Of a stretch of 64,000 nt of DNA, positions 9,829 to 20,012 are shown piece by piece; position 1 is the stretch's first letter, and each line of letters begins with the position of its first letter. Under the pieces are notes generated by a model. That model saw nothing but the letters and a program-made list of their open reading frames with translations. It did no database searches and was not told where the DNA came from. The stretch is taken from contig NZ_KL407334.1 of the NCBI RefSeq assembly GCF_000706625.1, positions 1,246,316 through 1,310,315 on the forward strand, in the 5' to 3' direction. The stretch comes from Bartonella koehlerae C-29 (GTDB lineage: Bacteria > Pseudomonadota > Alphaproteobacteria > Rhizobiales > Rhizobiaceae). Both the position numbers and the translations under genes were made by a program.

Positions 9829-10593
9829 ATGAATCGTCGCCACCGTATTTATGAAGGCAAGGCCAAAATTCTATATGAAGGACCTGAACCTGGTACCTAT
9901 ATTCAATTTTTTAAAGATGACGCAACTGCTTTTAACGCAAAAAAGCATGAAATCATCGATGGAAAAGGGGTTTTAAATAACCGTATTTCAGAACATATTT
10001 TTAGCCATCTTGGTCGTTTAGGAATCCCAACACACTTTATTAAGCGTATAAATATGCGCGAACAACTCATTAAAGCTGTTGAAATTATTCCATTGGAGAT
10101 TGTTGTTCGTAACGTTGCTGCTGGATCTCTTTCTAAGCGTTTTGGATTGGAAGAAGGGACCCCTCTTTCGCAATCAATCATTGAATTTTATTATAAAAAT
10201 GATTCCCTTGATGATCCCATGGTAACCGAAGAACATATCACTGCTTTTGGCTGGGCTGTTCCACAAGAAATAGAAGACATTATGCAACTTTCAATTCGTA
10301 TTAATGATTTTCTTTCTGGACTTTTTGCAGGGGTTAATATTCAACTTATTGATTTTAAAATGGAATTTGGCCGTTTGTGGGAAAATGAAGCGATGCGTAT
10401 TATTCTTGCTGATGAAATATCTCCTGATTCTACCCGGTTATGGGATATGCAAACACAAGAAAAAATGGATAAAGATCGTTTTCGGCGTGATATGGGAGGG
10501 CTTATTAACGCCTATCAAGAAGTGGCAAAACGTCTTGGTATTATCAATGAAAATGAACCTCCACGACCAAGCGGTCCAGTTTTAGTGAAATAA
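9829..10593 (+). CDS. purC: phosphoribosylaminoimidazole-succinocarboxamide synthase (SAICAR synthetase)
   Basis: PurC condenses CAIR with aspartate, using ATP, to make SAICAR. The 254 residues contain [17 protein letters not shown] (ATP-binding beta-hairpin), [24 protein letters not shown] with the conserved GS, the [10 protein letters not shown] signature and [14 protein letters not shown]. Length and order are normal for the short bacterial form. It is followed by purS after 87 bases that contain a hairpin. It is part of the pur cluster with purS, purQ and purL. Confidence 0.97.
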   Translation: MNRRHRIYEGKAKILYEGPEPGTYIQFFKDDATAFNAKKHEIIDGKGVLNNRISEHIFSHLGRLGIPTHFIKRINMREQLIKAVEIIPLEIVVRNVAAGSLSKRFGLEEGTPLSQSIIEFYYKNDSLDDPMVTEEHITAFGWAVPQEIEDIMQLSIRINDFLSGLFAGVNIQLIDFKMEFGRLWENEAMRIILADEISPDSTRLWDMQTQEKMDKDRFRRDMGGLINAYQEVAKRLGIINENEPPRPSGPVLVK

Positions 10594-10598
10594 AAAAC

Positions 10599-10620
10599 AA
10601 GGTAACATTAATGTCACCTT
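10599..10620. terminator. hairpin between purC and purS
   Basis: AAGGT and ACCTT flank ACATT/AATGT, giving a stem of about 10 pairs with one mismatch and almost no loop; CCTTTATTA follows. The T-run is weak, so it could be a partial terminator, an RNA-processing site or a stabiliser that sets purC and purSQ expression apart. Confidence 0.4.
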
Positions 10621-10680
10621 CCTTTATTATGTAAGTACAACTCTTTAAAGAGCGGCGCTTCTAACAACAGGAAATAAAAA

Positions 10681-10920
10681 ATGAAAGCACGCGTTACAGT
10701 TAGTCTCAAAAACAGTGTTCTTGATCCGCAAGGGGAAGCAATTGTCAGTGCTTTAAAAAGTTTATCTTTCACAGGTATTCACTCTATTCGCCAAGGAAAA
10801 GTTTTTGATATTGTGCTCAATGATCAACCTGCTGAAAATGCCAAGAAAAAACTTGAACAAATATGTGAAGAGTTGCTCGCAAATACTGTCATTGAAAATT
10901 ATACCATAGAACTTCTTTAA
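10681..10920 (+). CDS. purS: phosphoribosylformylglycinamidine synthase subunit PurS
   Basis: PurS is the small bridging subunit of the three-part FGAM synthase, joining PurQ and PurL so that ammonia can pass between them. The 79 residues show the expected pattern: [20 protein letters not shown] at the start, a central [13 protein letters not shown] strand and an ENYTIELL end. Length is normal. CAGGAAA lies before the ATG. purQ starts 11 bases after its stop, so the two are translated from one message. Confidence 0.95.
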   Translation: MKARVTVSLKNSVLDPQGEAIVSALKSLSFTGIHSIRQGKVFDIVLNDQPAENAKKKLEQICEELLANTVIENYTIELL

Positions 10921-10931
10921 GTGAAACTTCC

Positions 10932-11603
10932 ATGAAAACTGCCATCATTCAACTACCGGGATTAAATCGCGATCGGGATATAGTTGCAGCACTCCATCAC
11001 ATAACAGGAACTGACCCACTAAAAATTTGGCAAACAGAATCAACAATTCCAGATGTAGATGTCATTGTTATTCCTGGTGGTTTTTCTTATGGCGACTACT
11101 TAAGATGTGGTGCTATTGGCGCGCGAACACCCGTTTTGCAAGCCGTTCGTGAGAAAGCACAAGAAGGTGTCACGGTAATTGGCATATGTAATGGATTTCA
11201 AATTTTGTTGGAAGCTGGTTTGTTACCCGGTACTTTAATGCGTAACACTTCGTTAAAATTTGTTTGTCGTGAAATAAAGCTTGAAGTAGTGAACACTAAC
11301 ACAAAATTTTCTCGCTATTATTCTAAAGGACAAATCATTCGTTGTCCTGTTGCACATCACGATGGAAATTATTTTGTTGATAGTGAAACATTAAAACAAA
11401 TGGAAGAGAATGAGCAAATTGTTTTTCGCTATGCAGAAAATACAAACCCTAATGGTTCGATAAATGATATTGCCGGTATTATCAATAAAGCTGGTAACAT
11501 TCTTGGTATGATGCCTCATCCTGAAAATTCCATTGAACCCGCACATGGTGGTACTGATGGCCGTTTACTTTTTCAAAGTGCTTTAGAATTGGCAAAGGGA
11601 TGA
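10932..11603 (+). CDS. purQ: phosphoribosylformylglycinamidine synthase subunit PurQ (glutaminase)
   Basis: PurQ hydrolyses glutamine and hands the ammonia to PurL. This class I glutamine amidotransferase has 223 residues. The nucleophile is Cys86 in the elbow GICNGFQ, and the triad is completed by His196 and Glu198 in MMPHPENS. The oxyanion motif [11 protein letters not shown] is near residue 48. Length matches the family. It follows purS directly, but is separated from purL by 300 bases, wider than usual for a purSQL set. Confidence 0.96.
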   Translation: MKTAIIQLPGLNRDRDIVAALHHITGTDPLKIWQTESTIPDVDVIVIPGGFSYGDYLRCGAIGARTPVLQAVREKAQEGVTVIGICNGFQILLEAGLLPGTLMRNTSLKFVCREIKLEVVNTNTKFSRYYSKGQIIRCPVAHHDGNYFVDSETLKQMEENEQIVFRYAENTNPNGSINDIAGIINKAGNILGMMPHPENSIEPAHGGTDGRLLFQSALELAKG

Positions 11604-11904
11604 TAAAAAAGAAGATTTTAGACTACTTCACTGTTTTAAAAATTAAAAATCTGTATCATTTCCCGCGCTGTGAATTTACGAACTAAACGTTTGATAGACA
11701 TAATGGAGTGTATTTTCTACACAAAAAAAGATTTATTCAAAAGTCATTTTTGCTCTTTGAATCCACAAAGAAAACAACCAGCATCTCCATTAATAGTTTA
11801 TGAAGTGCTTTCTTATCAAACAATACAATCATTGATGATCTAAGCTGCTAGATTTAAAATAATAAAAATGCTAAATTTCGATTAATTTGACGGATAAAGT
11901 AATC
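11604..11904. other. long purQ-purL gap, no gene recognised
   Basis: About 300 AT-rich bases break the otherwise tight purSQL order. All frames are closed by stops and no similarity was recognised. It may hold a promoter for purL or the remains of a lost gene. No clear terminator or leader RNA structure was seen. Confidence 0.4.
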
Positions 11905-14115
11905 ATGAATCCTTGCAATAACATCGCCATTACACCAGAATTAATTGCACAACACGGTTTAAAAAATGAAGAATACCAACATATCCTAACTTTAATTGGA
12001 AGGGAGCCAACATTTACTGAGCTAGGGATTTTTTCTGCAATGTGGAACGAACATTGTTCCTATAAATCATCCAAAAAATGGCTAAAAACTCTTCCAACAG
12101 AAGGATACTGTGTCATTCAAGGTCCTGGTGAAAATGCTGGTATTGTTGATATTGGTGAAGGACAATGCGTAGTTTTCAAAATGGAAAGCCACAATCATCC
12201 TTCTTACATTGAACCCTATCAAGGTGCGGCAACAGGTGTTGGTGGTATTTTGCGCGATGTCTTTACCATGGGAGCCCGTCCTGTTGCAGCAATGAATGCA
12301 TTGCGATTTGGATCTCCTGATCATCCTCGAACACGCCATCTTGTTTCTGGCGTCATTTCTGGAATCGGTGGTTATAGTAATGCTTTTGGCGTTCCAACCG
12401 TTGGTGGAGAAATAAATTTTGATGAGCGTTATAATGGTAATATCCTTGTAAACGCTTTTGTCGCTGGTATTGCAAAGACAGATTCTATTTTTTATTCTAA
12501 AGCGCAAGGAGTTGGACTTCCTGTTGTTTATCTTGGTGCCAAAACAGGACGTGATGGTGTTGGTGGAGCGACAATGGCTTCTTCCGAATTTGACGATTCA
12601 ATCAGTGAAAAACGTCCAACTGTTCAAGTGGGGGATCCTTTTACCGAAAAATGCCTTCTTGAAGCTTGCTTAGAACTCATGGAGCTAGGAGCTGTAGTTG
12701 CTATTCAAGATATGGGTGCAGCAGGTTTAACATCTTCTGCAGTTGAAATGGGAGCAAAAGGAGATTTAGGTATAAAGCTTAATCTTGATAAAGTTCCCGT
12801 TCGTGAAGAAAACATGACAGCCTATGAAATGATGCTTTCTGAGAGCCAAGAACGTATGCTCATGGTGCTTAAACCAGAATTAGAAAAACAAGCAGCAGCA
12901 ATTTTTCATAAATGGGGACTTCATTTTTCCATTATTGGAGAAACAACTGATGATTTACGTTTTCGTGTGTTGCATCAAGGGGAAGAAGTCGTCAATCTTC
13001 CTATCAAAGAACTTGGGAATGAATCCCCTGTTTATGATCGCCCTTGGAGTGAACCTACCCCACAACCTATTCTTAAAGTAGAAGAAGTTAAAAAAGTTGA
13101 AAATCTTGGTAATGTACTCCTGACATTATTAAACTCTGCACATCAAAGTTCACGGCGATGGGCTTATGAACAATATGATACAATTATCCAAGGAAATACC
13201 CTTGTTCGTCCAGGAGGTGATGCAGGAGTTATCCGTGTAAGCAGTAATGACAAACGTGCTCTTGCTTTTTCTTCTGATGTGACGCCTCGCTATTGTGAAG
13301 CAGATCCTTATGAAGGAGGAAAACAAGCTGTCGCAGAATGTTGGCGAAATATTAGCACGACAGGTGCAATACCACTAGCAGCCACAGATAATCTTAATTT
13401 TGGTAATCCTGAAAAACCCGAAATTATGGGGCAATTAGTCTTCGCCATTAAAGGTATAGGTGAAGCTTGTAGAGTTCTCAACTTTCCTATTGTTTCAGGC
13501 AATGTCTCTCTTTATAATGAAACCAATGGAGAAGCAATTCTTCCCACACCAACAATCGCCGGTGTAGGCCTTCTTGACGACTGGTCTAAAATAGTAACAA
13601 TCAGTGGTATGCAAAATGGGGACAGTATTGTTTTGATTGGAGATTGCGGCTCTCATTTAGGACAATCAATTTACGCACGTGATGTTTTGAATATTGATAC
13701 AGGTGCACCACCTCATGTAGATTTACAGCTTGAAAAAAAGCATGGCCAATTTGTTCGAGATGTCATTCATCGTGGTTTTATTCATGCCGCTCATGATATT
13801 TCTGACGGGGGACTAGCTGTTGCACTTGCAGAAATGGTCATTAAAGCAGAGAAAGGAATTCAAGCCAAATTAAGCAACAAATTACCACCTCATGCGGAGC
13901 TTTTTGGAGAAGATCAAGGACGTTACCTCTTAAGCGTCAAACCTCATGCCCTCAATCACCTTAAAGCACTTGCAAAGATTAACGCTGTTTCTTTAACAGA
14001 GATTGGTATAGTTGAAGGTAATTCTCTCGATATAGAGGGCATATTAACACTTTCAGCAAATAAACTCACACAAGCCTATGAAAGTTGGTTTCCACGATTT
14101 ATGGGCGAGGAATAA
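11905..14115 (+). CDS. purL: phosphoribosylformylglycinamidine synthase subunit PurL
   Basis: PurL is the ATP-dependent catalytic subunit that turns FGAR into FGAM with ammonia from PurQ. It is the short PurL type. I chose the ATG at 11905 (736 residues, [14 protein letters not shown]); a TTG six codons upstream is possible but lacks a ribosome site. Motifs include the catalytic-loop [11 protein letters not shown] with its His, [44 protein letters not shown] and the second half [21 protein letters not shown] with [11 protein letters not shown]. The duplicated AIRS-like half-domains are intact. bolA follows 67 bases later. Confidence 0.97.
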   Translation: MNPCNNIAITPELIAQHGLKNEEYQHILTLIGREPTFTELGIFSAMWNEHCSYKSSKKWLKTLPTEGYCVIQGPGENAGIVDIGEGQCVVFKMESHNHPSYIEPYQGAATGVGGILRDVFTMGARPVAAMNALRFGSPDHPRTRHLVSGVISGIGGYSNAFGVPTVGGEINFDERYNGNILVNAFVAGIAKTDSIFYSKAQGVGLPVVYLGAKTGRDGVGGATMASSEFDDSISEKRPTVQVGDPFTEKCLLEACLELMELGAVVAIQDMGAAGLTSSAVEMGAKGDLGIKLNLDKVPVREENMTAYEMMLSESQERMLMVLKPELEKQAAAIFHKWGLHFSIIGETTDDLRFRVLHQGEEVVNLPIKELGNESPVYDRPWSEPTPQPILKVEEVKKVENLGNVLLTLLNSAHQSSRRWAYEQYDTIIQGNTLVRPGGDAGVIRVSSNDKRALAFSSDVTPRYCEADPYEGGKQAVAECWRNISTTGAIPLAATDNLNFGNPEKPEIMGQLVFAIKGIGEACRVLNFPIVSGNVSLYNETNGEAILPTPTIAGVGLLDDWSKIVTISGMQNGDSIVLIGDCGSHLGQSIYARDVLNIDTGAPPHVDLQLEKKHGQFVRDVIHRGFIHAAHDISDGGLAVALAEMVIKAEKGIQAKLSNKLPPHAELFGEDQGRYLLSVKPHALNHLKALAKINAVSLTEIGIVEGNSLDIEGILTLSANKLTQAYESWFPRFMGEE

Positions 14116-14182
14116 AGAGTTATTCATCTTTCTTGATTGAGTTCTATTTTTGCAAGAAATAAACAAATAGAGGAGAATAATC

Positions 14183-14416
14183 ATGGCAATGAGTATTCGT
14201 GAAATCGAAACACTTATTCGCGAAGGCATTCCCGATGCAACAGTAATAATTCGCGATCTCGCCGGTGATGGAGAACACTATGCTGCGGAAGTGATTTCCG
14301 AAAGTTTTCGTGGTAAAAACCGTGTTCAACAACATAAAATGGTCTATGATGCTCTTAAAGGCAATATGGGAAATGACCTTCATGCTTTAATGTTGCAAAC
14401 AAATATTCCAAAATAA
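14183..14416 (+). CDS. BolA family protein
   Basis: This 77-residue BolA-fold protein probably binds the monothiol glutaredoxin encoded next to it and helps in [2Fe-2S] cluster transfer or iron sensing. It shows the BolA pattern: IETLIREGIPDATVIIRDL, then GEHYAAEVISESFRGKNRVQQHKMVYDAL, with the helix-turn-helix-like FRGKNRVQQHKMVY and the conserved His residues of the cluster-binding loop. An AGAGGAG ribosome site lies before the ATG. The pair bolA-grxD after purL is a common alphaproteobacterial arrangement. Confidence 0.93.
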   Translation: MAMSIREIETLIREGIPDATVIIRDLAGDGEHYAAEVISESFRGKNRVQQHKMVYDALKGNMGNDLHALMLQTNIPK

Positions 14417-14523
14417 TTTAAAATTTCTTCTTGCATTCATTTGTTCAATACGATTAGAAGAGAATGCAATTGTGAATGTATGCTTATAGCTTATAAAAAA
14501 ATCTGCAATATCGAGGAATGAAG

Positions 14524-14856
14524 ATGACTACTGTTCGTGATTTTATTGACAGCGAAATTAAAGAAAATGATGTCATTTTATTCATGAAAGGAACACCCGA
14601 TGCTCCACAATGCGGATTTTCAGGACAAGTTGCTCAAATCCTTGATTATTTAGGGGTAAATTATAAAGGGATTAATATTTTAACCTCTGATGAATTACGT
14701 CAAGGAATCAAAGATTATTCAAATTGGCCTACAATTCCACAACTCTATGTCAAAGGTGAGTTCATTGGTGGTTGTGATATTATTAAAGAAATGTTTCAAA
14801 ATAATGAATTGCAAGAACTGTTAAAGAAAAAAGATATTCCCTGCAATAAAACATAG
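14524..14856 (+). CDS. grxD: monothiol glutaredoxin, Grx4/GrxD type
   Basis: This CGFS-type glutaredoxin carries a bridging [2Fe-2S] cluster with glutathione and delivers it to targets, often with a BolA partner. In the 110-residue form starting MTTVRDFI the active site CGFS is at 30-33, followed by the cis-proline segment WPTIPQLY and the glutathione-binding [10 protein letters not shown] chose the ATG at 14524 because GAGG at 14513-14516 is 7 bases from it; the ATG at 14518 would be only one base from that site. The adjacent BolA-type gene supports the role. Confidence 0.95.
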   Translation: MTTVRDFIDSEIKENDVILFMKGTPDAPQCGFSGQVAQILDYLGVNYKGINILTSDELRQGIKDYSNWPTIPQLYVKGEFIGGCDIIKEMFQNNELQELLKKKDIPCNKT

Positions 14857-14926
14857 GTATCTCTCATTTTATTCAGACTCTTAGAGAGCTGTGTGCAATC
14901 GAGATTTTTATTTCAGGGATACCATA

Positions 14927-16174
14927 ATGTCAAATTCAATCAACGAAAAAACGCATAGTGATGTACTTCAAAAAAAGATTGGCTATAAAGAGTTTGTTAT
15001 TCTCATCGGTGCACTCATGGCTATCAATTCTATAGCCGTTGACATTATGCTGCCAGCTATGCCTGATATTTTGAACAGCTTACATGTTATCAATGAAAAT
15101 GATCAACATTATATCATTTCTAGTTATCTTATGAGTTATGGCATCGCGCAGATATTTTTTGGTCCAATAAGTGATCGTTATGGACGCCGTAAGCTTATTC
15201 TCATTGGTCTTGCATTTTATTCATTTGCAGCAATTGGTTGTGCCTTTATATTCAATTTTTCTTTATTGCTTATTTTACGGATCTTGCAAGGCATAGGAGG
15301 CGCCGCTATGCGCGTCCTCACAGTTTCTGTTGTACGTGATCTTTATAATGGTCGAAAAATGGCAGAAGTTATGTCTATCGTCATGATGATCTTTCTAATT
15401 GCACCAATAATTGGACCCTCAACAGGGCAGTTTATTTTATTATTTGGGAACTGGAAAATTATTTTTATATTCATGGCAATTATTGGTTTTGGACTGATGA
15501 TTTGGATTCAACTGCGCTTACCTGAGACTCTTTATGCACAACGTTCTCTTTCCTTTTCTTCAATCAAACATAATTTACGGATTATTATAACCAATCGCAT
15601 AACACTGTGCTATACACTAGCGGCCTCTAATATTTTAGCTTGTATTTTTACTGCCGTTAATACAGCACAACAAACATATGAAGGGATTTATAGCTTAGGT
15701 CTATGGTTTCCCATTGTGTTTGCTATCAGTGCAGCTTTTCAAGCTCTATCATCATTCTTTAATTCTCAATTTGTTGGACGCCTTGGAATGCGACGTATTG
15801 CACATACTATGCTGTTGCTCTTTTGTGTTACTTCATGCATTTTGTTTGTAGGGTCCATCTTAACAGATGGCGTTATTTCTTTTCCTTTATACATACTATT
15901 ATTCTGTATACTCATGTTTGCCTGCGGCGGTATTATGGCCAATTTTAACACACTCGCTCTCGAATCAGTAGGAGAAATCGCTGGGACAGCATCTTCTGTA
16001 TCTGGCTTTCTTCAGACATCCATCGGAACAGGACTTAGTTTTTTCATTGCACAACAATTTAATGAAACAATCACCCCCAATTCGGCAGGTTTTTTCTTCT
16101 TAAGCTTCATCGCTATATTTCTCGTTTTATGGGCAGAACGTGGGTATCTTTTTAGGCAATATAATACTCAATAA
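14927..16174 (+). CDS. MFS drug resistance transporter, Bcr/CflA family
   Basis: This inner-membrane transporter of 415 residues has about 12 hydrophobic helices. It is placed in the Bcr/CflA (DHA1) group by AVDIMLPAMPDI in helix 1, the motif A loop GPISDRYGRRKLILIG, ILQGIGGAAMRVLTVSVVRDL and GPSTGQFILLFGNWK. Members export drugs such as bicyclomycin or export metabolites; the substrate here is not known. I start at the ATG at 14927, which has a CAGGGA ribosome site, and not at an upstream GTG that adds 12 unlikely residues. A long decayed stretch follows. Confidence 0.85.
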   Translation: MSNSINEKTHSDVLQKKIGYKEFVILIGALMAINSIAVDIMLPAMPDILNSLHVINENDQHYIISSYLMSYGIAQIFFGPISDRYGRRKLILIGLAFYSFAAIGCAFIFNFSLLLILRILQGIGGAAMRVLTVSVVRDLYNGRKMAEVMSIVMMIFLIAPIIGPSTGQFILLFGNWKIIFIFMAIIGFGLMIWIQLRLPETLYAQRSLSFSSIKHNLRIIITNRITLCYTLAASNILACIFTAVNTAQQTYEGIYSLGLWFPIVFAISAAFQALSSFFNSQFVGRLGMRRIAHTMLLLFCVTSCILFVGSILTDGVISFPLYILLFCILMFACGGIMANFNTLALESVGEIAGTASSVSGFLQTSIGTGLSFFIAQQFNETITPNSAGFFFLSFIAIFLVLWAERGYLFRQYNTQ

Positions 16175-17113
16175 ACACAACTATAAAAAAATCAAATATC
16201 GTTTTACGGTGCTGTAGAAAAAAACATGGAATCTGAATTTTATGTACTTAATTTTTTCTAAGCCAAGAAACAACTGAAGCGGCAACCAGAAACCCTATAA
16301 AAGAAAAAGTTGTTTATCAACTTACCAGAAGATAAATCTGAGATATTTAATTTTATTCAAAAATATTCGTTAAAATAGCGTTCTTCATAAAAATGGTCAT
16401 CATCATTCTACAGTATTTTCCTAATCGAGCGAAAAGGAAAAACAGGAATGGAGTTTTACTGCCTCATCAGTTTTCTTTGTACCTCTAAACAATAACCCTC
16501 CATCAGTAATAACTTGTTTATTAGTTTTATCCTCTTCAATAAGCTAAAGTGTTTGAATCATATCATTGCTGTTCTCAGACATGAGAAGATAACGCCAAAC
16601 TAAGCCGACCAAAGCATCAATTATAGCATGACTGTTTAGAGGGAAAATCTTCAAGCTTGCCTTTTTGACAATGCTTCATTCTCATGCTAGACTTTCTTTA
16701 TCATCTACTGCCTAAATCTATATCCGCAATAGTGTGATAAACTTTAGAAAAGGTGGAATTATCCTCATAGATACACCATCATTGCCCAGAATCCTTGATA
16801 TGTTCTTTCACACGGGATTGATAATGTTAAAAAATGCTTGATAATAAAGGCAAGCTACCATCTTTGAATACCCATTTTAAACTAAAATGAACATTCATAA
16901 AATAACGGAGGAAGTTTTTAATCCTCACGCGAATAGCAAAAACTCATCCCCCATAAACAAATAGTCAATTCTTTGCAGATTTCTGTAGTGCATGTTATAT
17001 TTCCTCCTATAATAAATTCCAGCTCTTTACAAATGGAACGGTTACCACAGCTCTACCTTTTTTGTCATCTTGACTTAAGACACAGAACTTAAGAATTAGA
17101 TATGGAACACAGT
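16175..17113. other. gap with a decayed minus-strand gene of unknown family
   Basis: On the minus strand, about 16640 down to 16430, an almost continuous frame reads HAIIDALVGLVWRYLLMS, then SNDMIQTL, a stop, LIEEDKTNKQVITDGG and LLFRGTKKTDEAVKLH. Further segments in other frames (16650-16850) read like the same protein, with frameshifts and stops. Downstream on the same strand, about 16330-16260, a short hydrophobic stretch, FIGFLVAASVVSWLRKN, can be read. The pattern is that of a broken gene, possibly with a small membrane gene behind it. I do not recognise the family, and nothing else in the gap is readable. Confidence 0.45.
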
Positions 17114-19363
17114 TTAATTGGTAAATTTTCCTGATTTTGAAAAGCCTTTCGGAACCACACGCCCTACTCCAGCACGGACTCCCATCCACTCAATGAGATC
17201 ACTTGCTTGGCGATTAAAGCAACGTCCAGCTGTATCTTGCCAACTTAAACCTTCTGATAAATTAAAAGTTTTGACATCAACAACACCACCCTCTTTGTAA
17301 CGTTGTAAACGAACACCTTTACCGCGACTCATTTCTGGTATTTGTTCAATGGCAAAAATGAGCATTTTACGGTTTTCACCAACCACTGCAACATGATCAC
17401 CTTTTACTGGAACACAAAGTTTTACCTTATCAGGAAATTTTACATTCATAACTTGCTTGCCTTTTCGTGTATTAGCAATCACTTCAGTTGCAGGTATAAT
17501 AAAACCATTTCCATAAGATGAAACTAAGAGAAGTTTTTCCTGTGTATGATGTACAAAAGCTGTCAGGACATCATGTTCGTCATCCATATCAACCAAAATA
17601 CGAATAGGTTCCCCATGCCCCCGTCCTCCAGGCAAACTATTTGCAGCAATAGCAAAAAACTTTCCGCCAGTACTTATTACCACAATCTTATCTGTAGTAA
17701 ACGCTGGAAATGCTAATTTCAAACAATCCCTTTCTTTGAAAGAAAGTGCATTGTAATCACTCAAATGCCCCTTCAAAGCACGCATCCAGCCCTTTTCAGA
17801 AATAACAATAGTAACTGGTTCTTTTTCGATCATTGCCTGATGAATATCATCAAGGTCATGTCTTGGTGCTTCTTCAAATGTTGTACGTCTTTTCCCTAAA
17901 AAAGTATCAGGACCAAAAGCTTTACGAACTTTTATGATTTCCTCTGAGATTATTTTCCATTGCTTTGTCCGAGAATCTAACAAATTTTTCAGTTTTTCTT
18001 TTTCAGCTCTCAAGGTTTCAAATTCCTTACGAATTTCAAATTCCTCAAGTTTATGTAAAGAACGCAAGCGCATATTAAGAATAGCTTCAGCTTGATTTTC
18101 TGCTAATTGAAAACGGTCGATGAGCTTTTTTTTCGGTTCATCCTCTTCCCGAATAATCTGGATCACTTCATCAAGATTCAAATATGCGATAAGATATCCA
18201 TGGAGAATTTCTAACCGTCGTTCAATTTCATCAAGCCGATAACGAGAGCGGCGAATAAGCACCTCCTGACGATGTTCAAGCCATTGTTGCAAACTTTCCC
18301 GCAAAGAAAGAACATTCGGTACTTTTCCCAAAGACAAAACATTAAGATTGAGAGGAAATCTTATTTCAAAATCAGTCAATTTAAAAAGAGACTCCATAAG
18401 AATCTCAGGATCAACTGTACGATTTTTAGGAATAAGTACAATGCGAATATCTTCTGCTGACTCATCACGAATATCTTCAAGCATTGGTAAACGCCGTGCA
18501 AGCAGTAATTCTGCTGTTTTTTCAATAAGACGTGACTTTTGAACCTGGAAGGGAATTTCAGTCACAACAAGCACATAAGAACCACGGTTACCGGTTTCCT
18601 GATGCCAGCGCGAACGCAACCGAAAAAAACCACGCCCAACACGATAAGATTCCTCAATACTATTTTTAGGCTCGACTAAAATACCACCTGTTGGAAAATC
18701 AGGTCCAAGTACAAAGTGATTTAATTCCTTATCACAAACATTGGGATGCGCAATCAAATGGAGCGCTGCATCACAGAGTTCAGCAACATTATGAGGTGGA
18801 ATAGATGTTGCCATACCAACAGCAATACCTGATGAACCATTTGCTAAAAGATTAGGAAAAGCCCCGGGTAAAACAACTGGTTCTTCATCTTCCTCATTAT
18901 AGGTTAAACGAAAATCAATAGCATTTTCATTAATTCCCTCAAGCAGCAATGCAGCCACTTCAGTCATGCGTGCTTCCGTATAACGCATAGCAGCAGCATT
19001 ATCACCATCAATATTCCCAAAATTTCCTTGTCCATCAACCAATGGATAACGAACAGAAAAATTCTGAGCCAAGCGCACTAATGCATCATAAATAGATGCA
19101 TCACCATGTGGATGAAATTTTCCCATGACATCCCCAACAATCCGTGCGCATTTTGCATAAGACTGTCCTGGATTAAGTTTGAGTAAACGCATAGCGTGAA
19201 CAATACGCCTATGTACAGGTTTCAAACCATCACGTACATCAGGCAACGCACGGTGCGTAATAGTAGAAAGCGCATAAGCCAAATAACGCTCTTGTAAAGC
19301 AGAACGTAATTCTATTGGCTCAATATGTTCTTTATCAAAAGGCAAATTCATTTTATCAGACAT
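17114..19363 (-). CDS. parC: DNA topoisomerase IV subunit A
   Basis: ParC with ParE decatenates daughter chromosomes. The 749-residue protein starts [20 protein letters not shown]; the 35 residues readable upstream are not family-like and are left out. The DNA-breaking tyrosine is Tyr128 in [10 protein letters not shown]. The quinolone-determining region runs around [20 protein letters not shown] (81-100). A coiled-coil segment (about 430-490) and C-terminal beta-pinwheel blades follow. It is ParC and not GyrA because the GyrA-box is absent and the C-terminal domain is short and degenerate. Ala89 stands where E. coli ParC has Ser80. parE is not in this window. Confidence 0.95.
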   Translation of the reverse strand: MSDKMNLPFDKEHIEPIELRSALQERYLAYALSTITHRALPDVRDGLKPVHRRIVHAMRLLKLNPGQSYAKCARIVGDVMGKFHPHGDASIYDALVRLAQNFSVRYPLVDGQGNFGNIDGDNAAAMRYTEARMTEVAALLLEGINENAIDFRLTYNEEDEEPVVLPGAFPNLLANGSSGIAVGMATSIPPHNVAELCDAALHLIAHPNVCDKELNHFVLGPDFPTGGILVEPKNSIEESYRVGRGFFRLRSRWHQETGNRGSYVLVVTEIPFQVQKSRLIEKTAELLLARRLPMLEDIRDESAEDIRIVLIPKNRTVDPEILMESLFKLTDFEIRFPLNLNVLSLGKVPNVLSLRESLQQWLEHRQEVLIRRSRYRLDEIERRLEILHGYLIAYLNLDEVIQIIREEDEPKKKLIDRFQLAENQAEAILNMRLRSLHKLEEFEIRKEFETLRAEKEKLKNLLDSRTKQWKIISEEIIKVRKAFGPDTFLGKRRTTFEEAPRHDLDDIHQAMIEKEPVTIVISEKGWMRALKGHLSDYNALSFKERDCLKLAFPAFTTDKIVVISTGGKFFAIAANSLPGGRGHGEPIRILVDMDDEHDVLTAFVHHTQEKLLLVSSYGNGFIIPATEVIANTRKGKQVMNVKFPDKVKLCVPVKGDHVAVVGENRKMLIFAIEQIPEMSRGKGVRLQRYKEGGVVDVKTFNLSEGLSWQDTAGRCFNRQASDLIEWMGVRAGVGRVVPKGFSKSGKFTN

Positions 19364-20012
19364 AGTATTAGGACAACAATTCCCAAAATAATGAGCAATT
19401 ATTTTATAAGATTTTTTCAGTGCGATCTTTTGTAAATCAACTATTTTTATTAAAAACTGACTACACAAAATTAAGCATTGTGATTAAAACATGAACAGAA
19501 AATTATAGCAATTTGAAAAATTTATACACATGCTTTACACTTTATCTGAGCAACAGATAAAAATACCTAAAGTTAAAATAGATGATTTTTAAAACAAATA
19601 TAAAAATATTCTTTTTAAAAAATTAATATAAGAAATTAAAAAATTTTATTTATATTGCTATATTTGATAAATATATAGCATAGTATTTTATATTATATTT
19701 AAAAAATTTAAATATAATTAAGATAAAAATTAAACATTCTATAATAATAAATTTATTTATATTTTTATTAAAAATGTATGCAAATTACAAATGTTAATAC
19801 AAATAATAACGCATATAAATTATAAATATATACATTAATAATATAAAAATAAGATATAATATCTATTTTATAAATAGATACTCAAGAAAATAATATAAAT
19901 TATTTTATTATAAATATAATACTAAAAATAAATTAATTTTAAATTATTAAAATTTACAAAACAAAGAAAAAAAATAAAAATACTTATGATAGCAACAGTT
20001 ACACAAGCAACT
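19364..20012. other. parC upstream region and extreme AT island
   Basis: From about 19560 to 19990 the DNA is almost pure A and T, far below the surrounding GC content, with runs such as TTAATATAAG and a perfect 8-base inverted repeat at 19861-19879 (ATCTATTT, 3-base loop, AAATAGAT). No reading frame is open. The parC promoter should lie at its left end (about 19370-19560). Such a tract would be bent and easily melted; its role is unknown. Confidence 0.6.
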
